A DNA stretch of 64,000 nucleotides, from NCBI GenBank assembly GCA_904066235.2, contig CAJFCV020000001.1, positions 3,224,001 through 3,288,000 of the forward strand. The letters run 5' to 3'. Under the pieces are notes generated by a model. That model was given only the letters and a program-made list of their open reading frames with translations. It was not told the origin of the DNA and ran no database searches. A program made the position numbers and the translations under genes. Shown here piece by piece: positions 1-9,330 of the stretch. Within the stretch, counting starts at the first letter, position 1; every line of letters starts with the position of its first letter. The stretch is from Bursaphelenchus xylophilus (Eukaryota; Nematoda; Chromadorea; Rhabditida; Aphelenchoididae).

Positions 1-148
1 CAAAGTGCTTTTCAGCCAAGTTATACCCTTTTTGGCCTTTAGGACAAATTTTTGAAAGAAATTTTGATTTCTACAATTTTTTTGGTCCCACCACGAAAAC
101 TTGGCACTGCGTTTCAGACCTCTAAGTATGTTTTAAAACTGATTTTAG

Positions 149-3100
149 TCACACTACACCCCGATTGGAGCCCCGCAAACGCAATAAACGATTATTTGAG
201 GCAAGGAGGAGTACTGTCAATTACTGCGTTCCCGGAATACAAGTTGATCTCGGAAAAGTTTTTACAATTCGACAGAACAAACTTGATGTTTTATTTCCTA
301 GTCCTGGTCTTGTTCTGCGCAAGGACTTGTGTAAGTTTGAGTAGATTTTTTTGGATTTTTTGAGGGTTTTTTCAAAAATTTTTGTTACAGTAACCCAAGT
401 GTGTGATATTTGGATCGGAAGTGGGAAAAATTTAAAATTTTTTTCGATTTTTGAGTTTAAAATTTCAGGCTTGATTAGAAGTAAGGTGCACAGTATTTCC
501 AGAAGAAATTAGTCTTTTCCCAGTGCTATGCGAAAAATTATAGATGAAAAAAGTTTTTTTTGTCTGGCCGACTCTCCTCATTTTCTATGCTCTCTTGGAA
601 AAAAGATTGCAAAATATCTCGGCTCTCCATTTAAGTTGTGATCTAAAATTTCTAGCGGTTGCTTTGGGGGTCGTTCAGAGTCTGTGTGCCAAATTTGGAG
701 TTAATTGAAATATTGAACTTACCCTATACAGTGACGGACCTGATTCAGTGGCAAACAACGTGCCATTTTGCATCCAGGAAGTATCAAAAAATGTAGCAAA
801 ATACACCTCCCTCTCCAACTAAAAATACTCTGTTTTGAAGGGCGCTTGGAAGCGTTGCGAAGCCACCAAGAAAAATCATCACTAAGCGTTACGGTATTCC
901 AAAATGCGCCATGGTTTTACATCAAAAAAAGTGAAACAGACACTTTTTGAAAGTTGGACTTATAAATCAGCTAAACCGAAAGCTCGGATGCTAAAAATAA
1001 AGCTGAGTGTCCTATGAAGTACCAGCCTTGATAATTTACAGTGACGGACCTGATCCAGTGGCAAAAAACGTACCATTGTGCATCCAGGAAGTATCAAAAA
1101 ATGTAGCAAAATACCTCCCTCTCCAACTAAAAATACTCTGTTTTGAAGGGTCCCTCACAAAAAGGGCGGACGACCTTTTGAAATCGGAGTTTTTTCACTT
1201 GAAGAGGGAAGTATTTTGCTACATTTTTTCATGCTTCCCGGATGCAAAATTATACGTTTTTTGTCACTGGATCAAGTCGGTCACTGTAAGTTCCCTATAT
1301 TTTTTCAATTTCCCCCCTTTTCCAGAGCCTCTATCTCCTCGAACTCGAGAGTTTGATCCAAAATGGCGCCACAGTCCGGCTGATTTGCGGAGGTATTGCC
1401 TCAAGTATCAGCAGATTCGGCCTAATCACGATCTGTGGCATCTTTTTGGCCCTAATTTCGGTTGGATTCGCTTTTCCAACCACTTTTTTGGCGATTATGC
1501 CCATTCAAGACGGCCTCGTGGCCAGTGTTGTGGTAGTGGCGACCGGTGAACTCTTGGTGATTGGGTTTGCGTACTCGGTGAAGAAGTTTTTGGAGTGAGT
1601 TTGGATTAAAAACAAGGTCAAATTTTTTTATCGCAAAAAAAATTTTTTTTTCACAAGGAAAGTACTTCTATGGGGTGTGGAATTACCGGTCGAGATATAT
1701 ATCAAAAAAATCGCAAAAATTTTCTGATTCAGAATATATAAAAATTAGCTGCCTAATTTTGGTCTATCAGCGAGTTTTTTCAATAAATGTTTTTCTCGAG
1801 GAAAAAAATCTGCGGCAACAAAAGCGAGCTCGGTCTCTTCCTTCGGAAGAGAGCGGCGTGGCCGAGTGGTTAGAGCGCTAGATTGGGAATCCGAGGGGAA
1901 CGGGTTCGATTCCTTTTGCCACACTAGAACCCATTTTTACATTGGAACTACTTTTAAGGTGTAGTTGTAATCCAATTTGATATTTTAAGGCTTGTCAAGG
2001 CCTCAGAATTTATTTTAGCACAAAACAAAAATTTTTTATTGGTAAAAACACGGTCAAAAAGACACTTGCATGGTGTCGCGAGAAAACTTCTGAGGACAAA
2101 AACATGTCATTAGACCAAAATTAGGCAGCTAATTTATATATATTCTGAATCAGAAAATTTTTGCGAATTTTTTGATATATATCTCGACCGGTAATTCCAC
2201 ACCCCATAGAAGTACTTTCCTTGTCAGAGATATCGATTTTTACACTCTCCCGGCCTCAACGCCTGTGCATTGGTTCCTGTCGATCCAAGCCACGGTCTTC
2301 ATTCCGTCCGTTTTGTTGGTAAGTTGCCTAGTGTAATATAATCAAAATTGGAAATTGAGCCCAATTTTGGTGTAGATAGGTCAGTCTTGACTTGTCGATG
2401 ATGTTTATGAAATTTCAGTCCACGGTGGTTAGCCAAGCCACGGACTTTTCGGACCTTGTCTACGGGGACTTTCGGTTCCCGGCCAGTTTGAAGGTGATTG
2501 AATATGTGATCCCGTTCATTGTGCTGATGTAAGTTTTAAGGTGATATATGTTGCCAAGATGGCTTGTCACGAACCTCATAGGAGGTTGTATAGTTTATTT
2601 TGCATTTGGGTCAACTGTTTCTCTCTTGGGTCAACTGTTTCCCGCAAGGGTCAACTCTGTTTTTATTAGGTTAACTTTTGCTCTGCCGAGTCAGGTGCTT
2701 CCTTCTATGATGTACTGTTCGATTCTAGGGTCAACTAGTCATTATTTGGGTCAACTGTTTCTCTCTTGGGTCAACTGTTTCCCGCAAGAGTCAACTCTTA
2801 CTTTATTGGGTAAACTTTTTCTCTGTTGGGGCAAGTGCTTCCTTCTATGATGTACTGTTAAATTCTAGAGTCAATTAGTCATCATTTGGGTCAACTGTTT
2901 CCTTATTAGGTTAACCTTTTCTGTATTGAGTCGGGTACCTCCATCTATGATCTACTCTTTTTTTCTATGGTCAAATAGTCATCATTTAGGTCAACTGTTG
3001 CTCACATTGGTCAACTGTTTCTCTCATAGGTCAACTGTCATCTTTTTGGGTTTATCTTTTTCTGTTGGGTCAGGTATTAGGATCTAGTCTTCCTTGGGTC

Positions 3101-3691
3101 AATTAATCATCATTTGGGTCAACTGTTTCTCTCTAGGGTCAACCTTTGTATTATTAGGTCAAGCTTTTCTGTGTTGGGTCAGGTGTCTCCGTCTATGATA
3201 TACTCTGCAATTCTAGAGTCAACTAGTCCTCCCGTGGGTCAACTCTTTCTCCCATGGGTCAACTCTTTTTCTGCTGGGCTAACTATCCCCCTGGGTTTCA
3301 TTTTAAAACAAACAACTTTCAAATCTAAGTATCGATTATTTTCAGCGCAATCTGCCCTCTGACCTTCCTCCTCTGCACCAAAAAGGAGCTCAACATGGAA
3401 ACCCTGTTCTCAGTTTCAAAGGAATGGAAAGAGCGCGCTAGAATTGTTTCCAACGACCATAAAAATGTCGAGAAGCTTGATTATGCCGAGCTTTTCCTTC
3501 ATCATGTCGCTGGATCACCGACTCAAACCACAACAAAGACGGAGGGAGATTCAACGGAAGGCACGAAACTGTCGGATGAGAAGGCGGAAACGGTGGAAAA
3601 GGAAAGTGTAGCGCCAAAGCTGACTGTGAATTCGACGGTGAACGAAAATAAAACCACTTTGACTGTTGCCAAGAGTTCTGATACGAAATAA
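149..3691 (+). CDS. SLC6-family (sodium:neurotransmitter symporter-like) transporter, C-terminal part, 5 exons
   Basis: Membrane transporter of the SLC6 type, truncated by the window start. Exons read as 149-330, 1326-1594, 2228-2318, 2419-2528 and 3346-3691 (stop TAA). All junctions are GT/AG and the phases agree, giving about 332 residues. Exon 1 has a Pro-x-x-Trp segment, then GGVLSITAF and a hydrophobic stretch, as in the middle of SLC6 proteins. Exon 2 holds two or three membrane segments and ends AYSVKKFLE, continuing as DIDF, which matches the YGxKRFxDDI signature after TM10. Exon 4 has LVYGDFRFP, matching the LxYGDYxFP motif before the last helices. Exon 5 has a final membrane segment, a KEW-KERAR motif and a long Thr/Lys/Glu-rich cytoplasmic tail. 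The sequence is divergent from typical neurotransmitter transporters, so the substrate is unknown. Sodium-site residues lie mainly outside the visible part. Family call fairly sure; exact member not. Confidence 0.72.
729..960. repeat. Partial copy of the CAGTGACGG MITE
   Basis: The first 110 bases (CAGTGACGGACC onward, preceded by TA) nearly repeat those at 1039. The matching right end is absent, so this copy is truncated or recombined. The right boundary given is approximate. Confidence 0.5.
1039..1286. mobile_element. MITE with TA target duplication (Tc1/mariner-like ends)
   Basis: A 248-bp element flanked by TA at 1037-1038 and 1287-1288. The ends start CAGTGACGGACC on the left and, read inward from the right, CAGTGACCGACT. 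The inverted match extends about 35 bp with three mismatches. The CAGTG terminus with TA duplication is typical of the Tc1/mariner superfamily. No transposase is encoded. Confidence 0.75.
1654..2223. mobile_element. Tc5-like foldback element, non-autonomous, TCA target duplication
   Basis: A 570-bp element with inverted arms of about 120 bp (1654-1775 and 2103-2223) starting CAAGGAAAGTACTTC. It is flanked by the 3-bp repeat TCA at 1651-1653 and 2224-2226. TNA duplications with long inverted repeats are characteristic of the C. elegans Tc4/Tc5 families, so I infer a relative of these. The middle has no transposase but carries a tRNA-like sequence (separate entry). The insertion sits within the TTTTCAG acceptor of an SLC6-like intron. 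The right-hand TCA supplies the CA of the splice site used now. Confidence 0.72.
1849..1925 (+). other. tRNA-like sequence (degenerate, class II-like) inside the Tc5-like element
   Basis: The D-arm/A-box (TGGCCGAGTGGTTAGAGCG) and the T-arm/B-box (GGGTTCGATTCC) are clear and correctly spaced for a tRNA. A TTGGGAA stretch lies where the anticodon loop should be. The acceptor stem ends do not pair over 7 bp and the anticodon and T stems have mismatches. I therefore read it as a tRNA-derived segment, not a functional tRNA gene. It is preceded by TCTCTTCCTTCGGAA, which recurs in near-identical form beside the tRNA-like segments near 14070 and 14530. Confidence 0.6.
2585..3300. repeat. GGGTCAACT minisatellite in the last SLC6 intron
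   Basis: Dozens of degenerate 20-25-bp units of the type GGGTCAACTGTTTCTC fill most of intron 2529-3345. They are organised in higher-order blocks, each containing a TCTATGATNTACTNT stretch (2697, 2846, 2946 and 3193). The same core occurs in reverse orientation at 3725-4020 and as GGGTCAAGTCTTCC at 7310-8030, so it is a locally expanding repeat. Open frames here are repeat translations, not genes. Confidence 0.8.
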
Positions 3692-3719
3692 ATCGATTTT
3701 GAAATTTTTTGGGTATTGG

Positions 3720-4055
3720 CGGAAGAGTTGACCCAGAAGGGAAGAGTTGACCCAAAAGGAGAAAAGTTGCCTGAAAAATAAAAGAATGGACTGTGCGTAT
3801 TTTACAACGAATTTTTAATCAAATATTCGGCAATCCAGTGCAAATTAGACAAGATAGGAAGACTTGGCACAATAAGGAAACATTTGACTCAAAAGAGGAA
3901 GAGTTTGCCTGAAAAAAATGTAATCAACGTGATTTAAACGATAAATACTTTTTTTACGCACCAAATGCAACAATTGACTCAAGAGAGGAAGACTTGACTC
4001 AAGAGAGGGAGACTTGACCCAAGATCCAAAGAAATCTGGTTTCGTATTTTAGACT
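3720..4055. repeat. TTGACCCAA repeats downstream of the SLC6-like gene
   Basis: Degenerate units such as GGAAGAGTTGACCCA and GAGGAAGACTTGACTC are the reverse complement of the minisatellite in the upstream intron. No gene is visible in this stretch. Confidence 0.6.
3777..3782 (+). terminator. Poly(A) signal of the SLC6-like gene
   Basis: AATAAA lies 85 bases after the stop codon at 3691. It is the first good poly(A) hexamer downstream and is embedded in the start of the GTTGACCCA repeats. Confidence 0.5.
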
Positions 4056-4279
4056 TGGAAAATGGTCCGTTTTACTACTGGAAATCCGATTTTGACCAAA
4101 GATCTTTAGCAAGTCATGATTTTTTTTGTCAAAAAATTCAAAATTTTCAAAAAAATTTCAAGAAATCGACAAAAAAATTTCTTACAAGCAGTCTAAAAAA
4201 ATTTCCGACGTCTTCTCTCTTCATTTCTCACTCCGAAGCTCGCACTTGGTCGGTGGCAGTTCGATTGCGCTGGAAGGAA

Positions 4280-5801
4280 ATGGAGGACATTGGCTGGGTC
4301 CTGATCCAGCTCTCCATTACAACCATTTTCATGCAATGGGCGATGTCGGCATGTTGCAAACGGAATGCACAGTGTGTTCTTTGTATCCTCCTTGCTTAAC
4401 TTTACGTGGATTTGACCGTATTTTTTAGATTCAAGGTCATGGACTATCGAAGATCTTCGACGACAACGCAGAGCCAGGTGGGCATGGGGATTTTGGGTTA
4501 ATATACGATTTAATAGAAAGATGAACATTTAATTTTATTCTGTGAAGATTGAATATCGCCATGAGAAGTCTTGAAAGGGGCTTCTAGGGAAAATTTGCCA
4601 TTTGGGGGTCAGAATTTATATTACGCTTGACATCAAACAAACAGGTCTTGATGATAATTTTTTCATGGAACAGACTGCTTTTTGAACTGAATATCGCAGT
4701 TGGGGCCTTAAACCGTTGTAAAAACTCAATATCACCTTGTTCTTCCATTTTTAAAGGCCAAAAATTATATTACACTAGGTTCAATTTACACGGGAATTAC
4801 CCCAAGTGCCGACGCTCAGATTTTCTTTAAATTTTGCACACACGTCGGGCACCCACCAAGTATCAATTCCTGAAAGTTTTAGCTCGCGATTTGCAAGCGT
4901 CACCGTGATATTGAACCATTTTTACCGCGGAGAGAGTAGGCCCAACCCGGAGACCGGTCAGAGAGAAAAACATTTTTTGGCCATAACTTTGGCAGTTTCG
5001 CGCGGAAAAAATTGATTTTTTGTGGAAACATTACACTTTACGGTAGAAATAGGTATGCAACTTTTCGTTCCGAAACTCGGCAAAAAGTCCTAAATTTTCG
5101 CCCACTATCGATCTAAAATTCTTGGCTGTTTCTGCAAAGCGCGAGCTAGGCTTCTCGCGTATATTTTAGAAAAAATTATTCTAAATTTGTGCCAAATTTC
5201 ATCAAAATCTAAGCGTCGCACTTGGGGTACTTCCCTTGTTAGTCCAATACAAAGTTTGAGCTGTTTCGCAGTCATGAATAGCCTATATTTGAACTCTCTA
5301 GTTACGAATAGGCTAACTGACGCCTTAGAAGGTTAAAAACAAAATATTTTTTTTTTATCATTTTCAATCTAAATTTTATATTATATCTTCTTCTAATACC
5401 CCGCCAAAATTTTTTTCTGCCAATATTCTTATATCAGCACAATCAAAATTCCGTTCCAGACCCGAAGTACCGACAAGTCCAAGAGCACAGAGGTCACCAA
5501 ACCGCCTCCGGTAAAACAAATCTTTGTGCCTCCCCACAGCTCGGACCTCTTGTCTTCGCCGACCCCAACAGATGACCTCCCGAAGCCCAAAGAAGCCCCT
5601 CCACCGGCAATGCCAAAGTCAAGCAACTCGGCGGAGGTCGTGCCCAAGAAAGACGACTCTTTTTCGAAGCGAAAGCCGGTTGTGGTGGAAGCGAAGCGCA
5701 CCGGCTTCATCCAGGAGCGGGGATTCGTGGGCCGCGAAAGGGATGACTATAAGACGATGCGGACCGGGCTACCGTCCAGCGACTTTGAGGACTCTGTTTA
5801 G
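4280..5801 (+). CDS. Probable small single-pass membrane protein with Pro/Ser/Lys-rich tail (exon linkage incomplete)
   Basis: No family recognised. Exon 1 (4280-4371) starts at an ATG, encodes about 30 residues with one membrane segment (IGWVLIQLSITTIFM) and then a CC-K-R stop-transfer patch. Exon 2 (4429-4477) continues in phase as FKVMDYRRSSTTTQSQ. The last exon (5438-5801) follows a TATCAG acceptor and encodes about 121 residues rich in Pro, Ser and Lys ending SSDFEDSV, just before a 3' UTR with AATAAA. The exon 2 donor is phase 0 while the last exon needs phase 2, so an intermediate exon must lie in 4478-5437 or the model is wrong there. The last exon is the better supported part, being a long GC-richer open frame with good acceptor and poly(A) context. 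Confidence 0.42.
4800..5227. mobile_element. TIR element CCCCAAGTGC with TA duplication
   Basis: A 428-bp element with inverted ends CCCCAAGTGC(C)GACGCTNAG, about 30 bp long, flanked by TA at 4798-4799 and 5228-5229. It lies in the presumed intron of the small membrane protein gene. The inside holds sequence of the type common in nematode repeats and no coding region. Confidence 0.6.
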
Positions 5802-5826
5802 AGAAATGAATAGTGATTTGACAGTG

Positions 5827-5832
5827 AATAAA
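5827..5832 (+). terminator. Poly(A) signal of the 4280-5801 gene
   Basis: AATAAA lies 26 bases after the TAG stop. The same 3' end context, with stop, A-rich spacer and GTGAATAAA, recurs in degenerate copies at 7349, 7468 and 7618. Confidence 0.55.
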
Positions 5833-5984
5833 CCTTATCTTACTTGGATTTTGGTTGTCTTCTGGCTAAATTGGTTGAACCTGAACTCTACCCCTTTTCT
5901 GAACTTTACCCCTTTTCAACTCTACCCCTTGAATGAACTTTACCCCTTTTTGAACACTACCCCTCATTTTGAAATTGAAAAAAT

Positions 5985-6365
5985 GAGGTGTGACATCTTA
6001 TACGATGAAAAATTTTTTCAAATTGAGAAAAATTAGGTGTGACGTCTTATACGATGAAAATTTTTTTCAAATTGAAAATAATAAGGTGTGACATCTTATA
6101 CGATGAAAAATTTTTCTCAATTTGAAAAAGTTTTTTATCGTATAAGACGTCACACCTCATTTTTCTCAATTTGAAAAAAATTTTCATCGTATAAGATGTC
6201 ACACCTTATTATTTTCAATTTGAAAAAAATTTTCATCGTATAAGATGTCACACCTTATTATTTTCAATTTGAAAAAAATTTTCATCGTATAAGATGTCAC
6301 ACCTTATTATTTTCAATCTGAAAAAAATTTTCATCGTATAAGATGTCACACCTTATTTTTTCAAT
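5985..6365. repeat. Convergent array of about 52-bp units
   Basis: Units of the type AGGTGTGACATCTTATACG followed by ATGAAAAATTTTTTCAAATT occur about three times in forward and five times in reverse orientation around a centre near 6125. The whole could form a large hairpin and is internal to the foldback element. Confidence 0.75.
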
Positions 6366-6407
6366 TTTCAAAATGGGGTAGTGTTCAAAAAGGGGTAGAG
6401 TTCAGAT

Positions 6408-7165
6408 TAGAGGTGGCAATCGGGCCGGGCCGGGCCGAATTTTGCGGCCCGGCCCGCGGGCCGAAGGTGACCAGGCCGGCCCTGGGCTTTTTCAAATTTG
6501 CTCAAGCCCGGCCCGGTGAAAGCCCAGGCCGGCCCGGCCCTGTTTGGCCCGCTAATGCAAAAAGATTGGATAAAAGTCTACGCACTCTCGACTGGAACTT
6601 TTTGTGCTTTCCAGCGGGGTTTTACGTCTACATGAGTGGAATTAAAAGGTCTAGTCGGCTGACTGGAATAGCCGAACAGGTATTTAAAACCTAGCCAAAA
6701 AGTTGGGTTGTGTCGATTTTTTTATCCTATAGGAAGTTAGCTACGTAAATATGGACGTTATGAGTGTAAATGTTTAATCAAAAACTGCGTAGACACGTTC
6801 ATTTACATCAAGGAATCAAATTACAGCGAAATGTTTAAATTTATCATCAAAAAATTCGAAGATTCGCCCGATCCTTGCATATTTGGGTGGAATTTTACAT
6901 ATACATAATCAGGGATTTTAAAGACTTTGAAAAGGTGGTAAAACAGTATATAAGTCAACAAAGTTTTAATTTAATATCCATCCATCAATTCTGCTAAGCA
7001 TTTGTGCTTTATTTTGCTGGTTTAGTATTAATTTTTTTCACTTATCAACCTTCCGGGCCGGGCCGGGCCGAAAGTCTCGGCCCGGCCGACGGGCCGAAAC
7101 TGTCAGGCCGGCCCTGGGCTTTTTCAAATCTGCTCAGGCCCGGCCCGGCCCAATTGCCACCTCTA
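6408..7165. mobile_element. hAT-type MITE, TAGAGGTGGCAAT ends, 8-bp target duplication
   Basis: A 758-bp element with inverted ends TAGAGGTGGCAATNGGGCC, flanked by the perfect 8-bp repeat GTTCAGAT at 6400-6407 and 7166-7173. The 8-bp duplication and TAGNGGTGGCAA terminus fit the hAT superfamily. The ends continue into GGGCCGGGCC-rich arms and the middle is AT-rich without a transposase frame. Confidence 0.82.
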
Positions 7166-7299
7166 GTTCAGATTTTTTGGCGAAAATCAAAAAAGGGGTA
7201 GAGTTCAGCCTTTTTTGGGGTAGAGTTGAAAAAGGGGTAAAGTTCAGATTGGGGTAAAGTTCAGAAAAGGGGTAGAGTTCTGCCGCAACGGGCTAAATT

Positions 7300-8060
7300 T
7301 AACTTTGCGTCAAGTCTTCCTCTGTTGGGTCAAGTCTCCTCTCAATATTGAGGACTGTGTTTAGAGAAATAAATGGTGGTTTGACAGTGAATAAAAGGTT
7401 CTTTGCTTGAATTTTGGTTTTTTTGTCTCATTTGAACTCTGCGTCAAGTCTTTCTCTGCTGGGTCACACCTTTCCCGACGGCGTTGATAAAGTTGTTTCG
7501 GGAAAATTAATGATGGTTTTGATAGTAATAAACCATATTTTACCCCAATTTTGGTTTTTTTGACTCACCTTAGTTTCCGTCAAGTCTTCCTCATTTTGGG
7601 TCAACTTTTTTTCTTGATCTAGCGGCTTTGACGACTCTGTCTAAAGAAATAAATGATGATTTTGATAGTAGAAAAAAGCCTGGGTGTTCTAAATGTCATT
7701 TCGGAATTTCTTAGACGTCAAGTTTTGCAAATTTGTCAAGTGCTTCTCTCTTGTGTCAAGTCTCCCTTTTGAGCCAGCATTTGCTCTAGAAGTATGAAAT
7801 ATTGCAAAATAATAAAGCAACATGATTTAAATTATGATACACTAGCCGTTTCAAATTTTGGGTCAAGTCTTCCCCTTCTGAGTTTCTTTTAGAGTCAACT
7901 GTTTTCCTAAACGTAGGAAACATGAAACTACGTCAGAAAATGTATGAAAACTTTTGATGAAGTTTTTTTTTGTCTTCTGAGACAAGTTTTCTCCTTATGA
8001 GTCAAGTTTTTTCCTGTTGGGTCAACTCTTTCACCAGTATTTAAAATCGATTTCAATGAT
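7300..8060. repeat. Degenerate repeats of a gene 3' end mixed with GGGTCAAGTCTTCC units
   Basis: Blocks at 7349-7420, 7468-7560 and 7618-7680 resemble 5787-5855, the end of the upstream gene: GACTCTGTNTAGAGAAATNAAT, then TTTTGACAGTNAATAAA, then ATTTTGGTTTT. Between them are GGGTCAAGTCTTCC units related to the minisatellite at 2585-3300. No open frame of interest. Confidence 0.55.
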
Positions 8061-8191
8061 CATCGTGGTTAAAATACGCAGCAGTCAACTGCAGAGCAGT
8101 TAAAATTGCAAACATGACATTTCAAAAAATCTCAAAAATTTTTGTCGGAAGTCACGGAAACAGTTGGTGACGTCCAACTCTTCCAAACTGA

Positions 8192-8669
8192 ATGGAATTT
8201 CCCGCTGCGAAACGTCGAAATGTAGGCGGCTTTAACGGGTCTTCCAAAAACACAATAAAGTTTGAATTGTGGCGTTTGGACTTGTGCAAAAAGCAGATTT
8301 ACATTTTTGCGAGCTTTTTGGCCATTTGTATTGAAAACATTGCCCTGACATTCAACGTTTCTCCCTATTTATAGAAGAAATTCAATTTGTGCAAAAAAAA
8401 TTTTATTTCGATTTTCCTCGAAAATGATGACATTTTTTCCGTCATCCACAATAAAACTTGCCCTTTCGCCGGCATTATCGCTCTCTCATTGTTTTCGGCC
8501 CCTCAGGGCGCCAACACTTTGGAGGGCCAAGAGGCCCGACTTGCACATTAATTGTTGGCATCTGCGGGTTTTACGGCTCCTCTTTTCCTTCCTGAACCTT
8601 GTAGTCCACATCACCATGGTCCAGAAATTCGTTTCCAATGGTTGTTTGCCTTCGGTTTGCAACACGTAG
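8192..8669 (+). other. Possible coding exons of an unrecognised membrane protein
   Basis: Two stretches look coding by composition. An ATG frame at 8192-8371 contains a membrane-like segment (IYIFASFLAICIENIAL). A second frame after a CCCCTCAG acceptor at 8506 runs to a TAG at 8669 and contains HLRVLRLLFSFLNLVVHI. I could not join them with consistent splice sites and recognise no family, so this is a candidate only. Confidence 0.2.
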
Positions 8670-9330
8670 GAGCGACGTCAAAATCCGGACAAGTTAGGAA
8701 ATTAGCGACTGGTAATTGGCCAATTAGTGGCCAATTTTGGGTTCCTTATTGGTCGAGTGAGGTCAAAAAGACAAAACGAATTTTTTGCGGCCATTTATTT
8801 TGATTTTTTGACGAAAATTTTTTAAAAATCGCATAAAATCGTCAGAAATAGCAAAAAATTCTAAAATTTTTTATTTTTCTGATTTTTCAAACAGTTAATT
8901 TATACCAAATTTATTTTAAATTGCATATAGATGCCTCTGAATACATTGTGGATCACATGAATTTTTGATTTTTTCATTTTTCGCGCCCAGAAAAAGGGAA
9001 TTTTTAGAAAATAACGGGCAATTTTCGCCCCTTGCGGAGGAAATGTGACTTTCTTGAGATTCTCTGAGCAGTTTAAAGTGTATTTTTAGTCTACGAATTA
9101 TTTTCAGAGCCTTCTATTCTTATTCTCTTATTTTTACCTAATTTTTCGCCGAAAATTTAAAAATTTTGGGTCCCACCACGAAAACAATAATTTTCGAAAA
9201 ACTTGATTTTTCCGCTTCGAGAACATTCTTTGTGCGTGTTAGAGCCCGCAGAGCGAATTGACGTTCAAATTTTGCGAAGATTTTGACAAATTTATGACAA
9301 AATTGCTCCTTTGGGAGCTGTTGCCATGTA
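8670..9330. other. AT-rich DNA without recognisable gene
   Basis: Long A and T runs, a GGCCAATTAGTGGCCAATTT stretch near 8730 and a TCCCACCACGAAAAC motif near 9171 that also occurs at 87 and 9376. No supported exon or RNA gene. Confidence 0.4.

Larger units (their letters stand above)
331..1325 (+). other. Intron of the SLC6-like gene, enlarged by repeats
   Basis: The donor is gtaagt after ACTTGT at 330 and the acceptor is ttttccag at 1325, both phase 0. The intron contains one complete and one partial TA-flanked inverted-repeat element (separate entries). The rest is AT-rich with no coding potential that I can defend. Several open frames here are readings through the repeats. Confidence 0.6.
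5873..7290. mobile_element. Foldback element with AACTCTACCCC terminal repeats and a 9-bp target duplication
   Basis: The element is flanked by GGCTAAATT at 5864-5872 and 7291-7299. Its ends read GGTTGAACCTGAACTCTACC on the left and, inward from the right, CGTTGCGGCAGAACTCTACC. Each terminal region consists of several short ACTCTACCCCTTTT units, as in foldback transposons. A 9-bp duplication fits foldback or Mutator-like elements. No transposase is visible. The interior contains a converging array of about 52-bp units and a nested hAT-type MITE. Confidence 0.68.

Noticed and set aside
1007..1549. 180-residue frame at 1007-1549
   Set aside because: It crosses the MITE and the intron and reads the SLC6 exon in the wrong frame.
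1849..1925. Genuine tRNA gene
   Set aside because: Acceptor stem and T stem do not pair properly; kept only as a tRNA-like segment.
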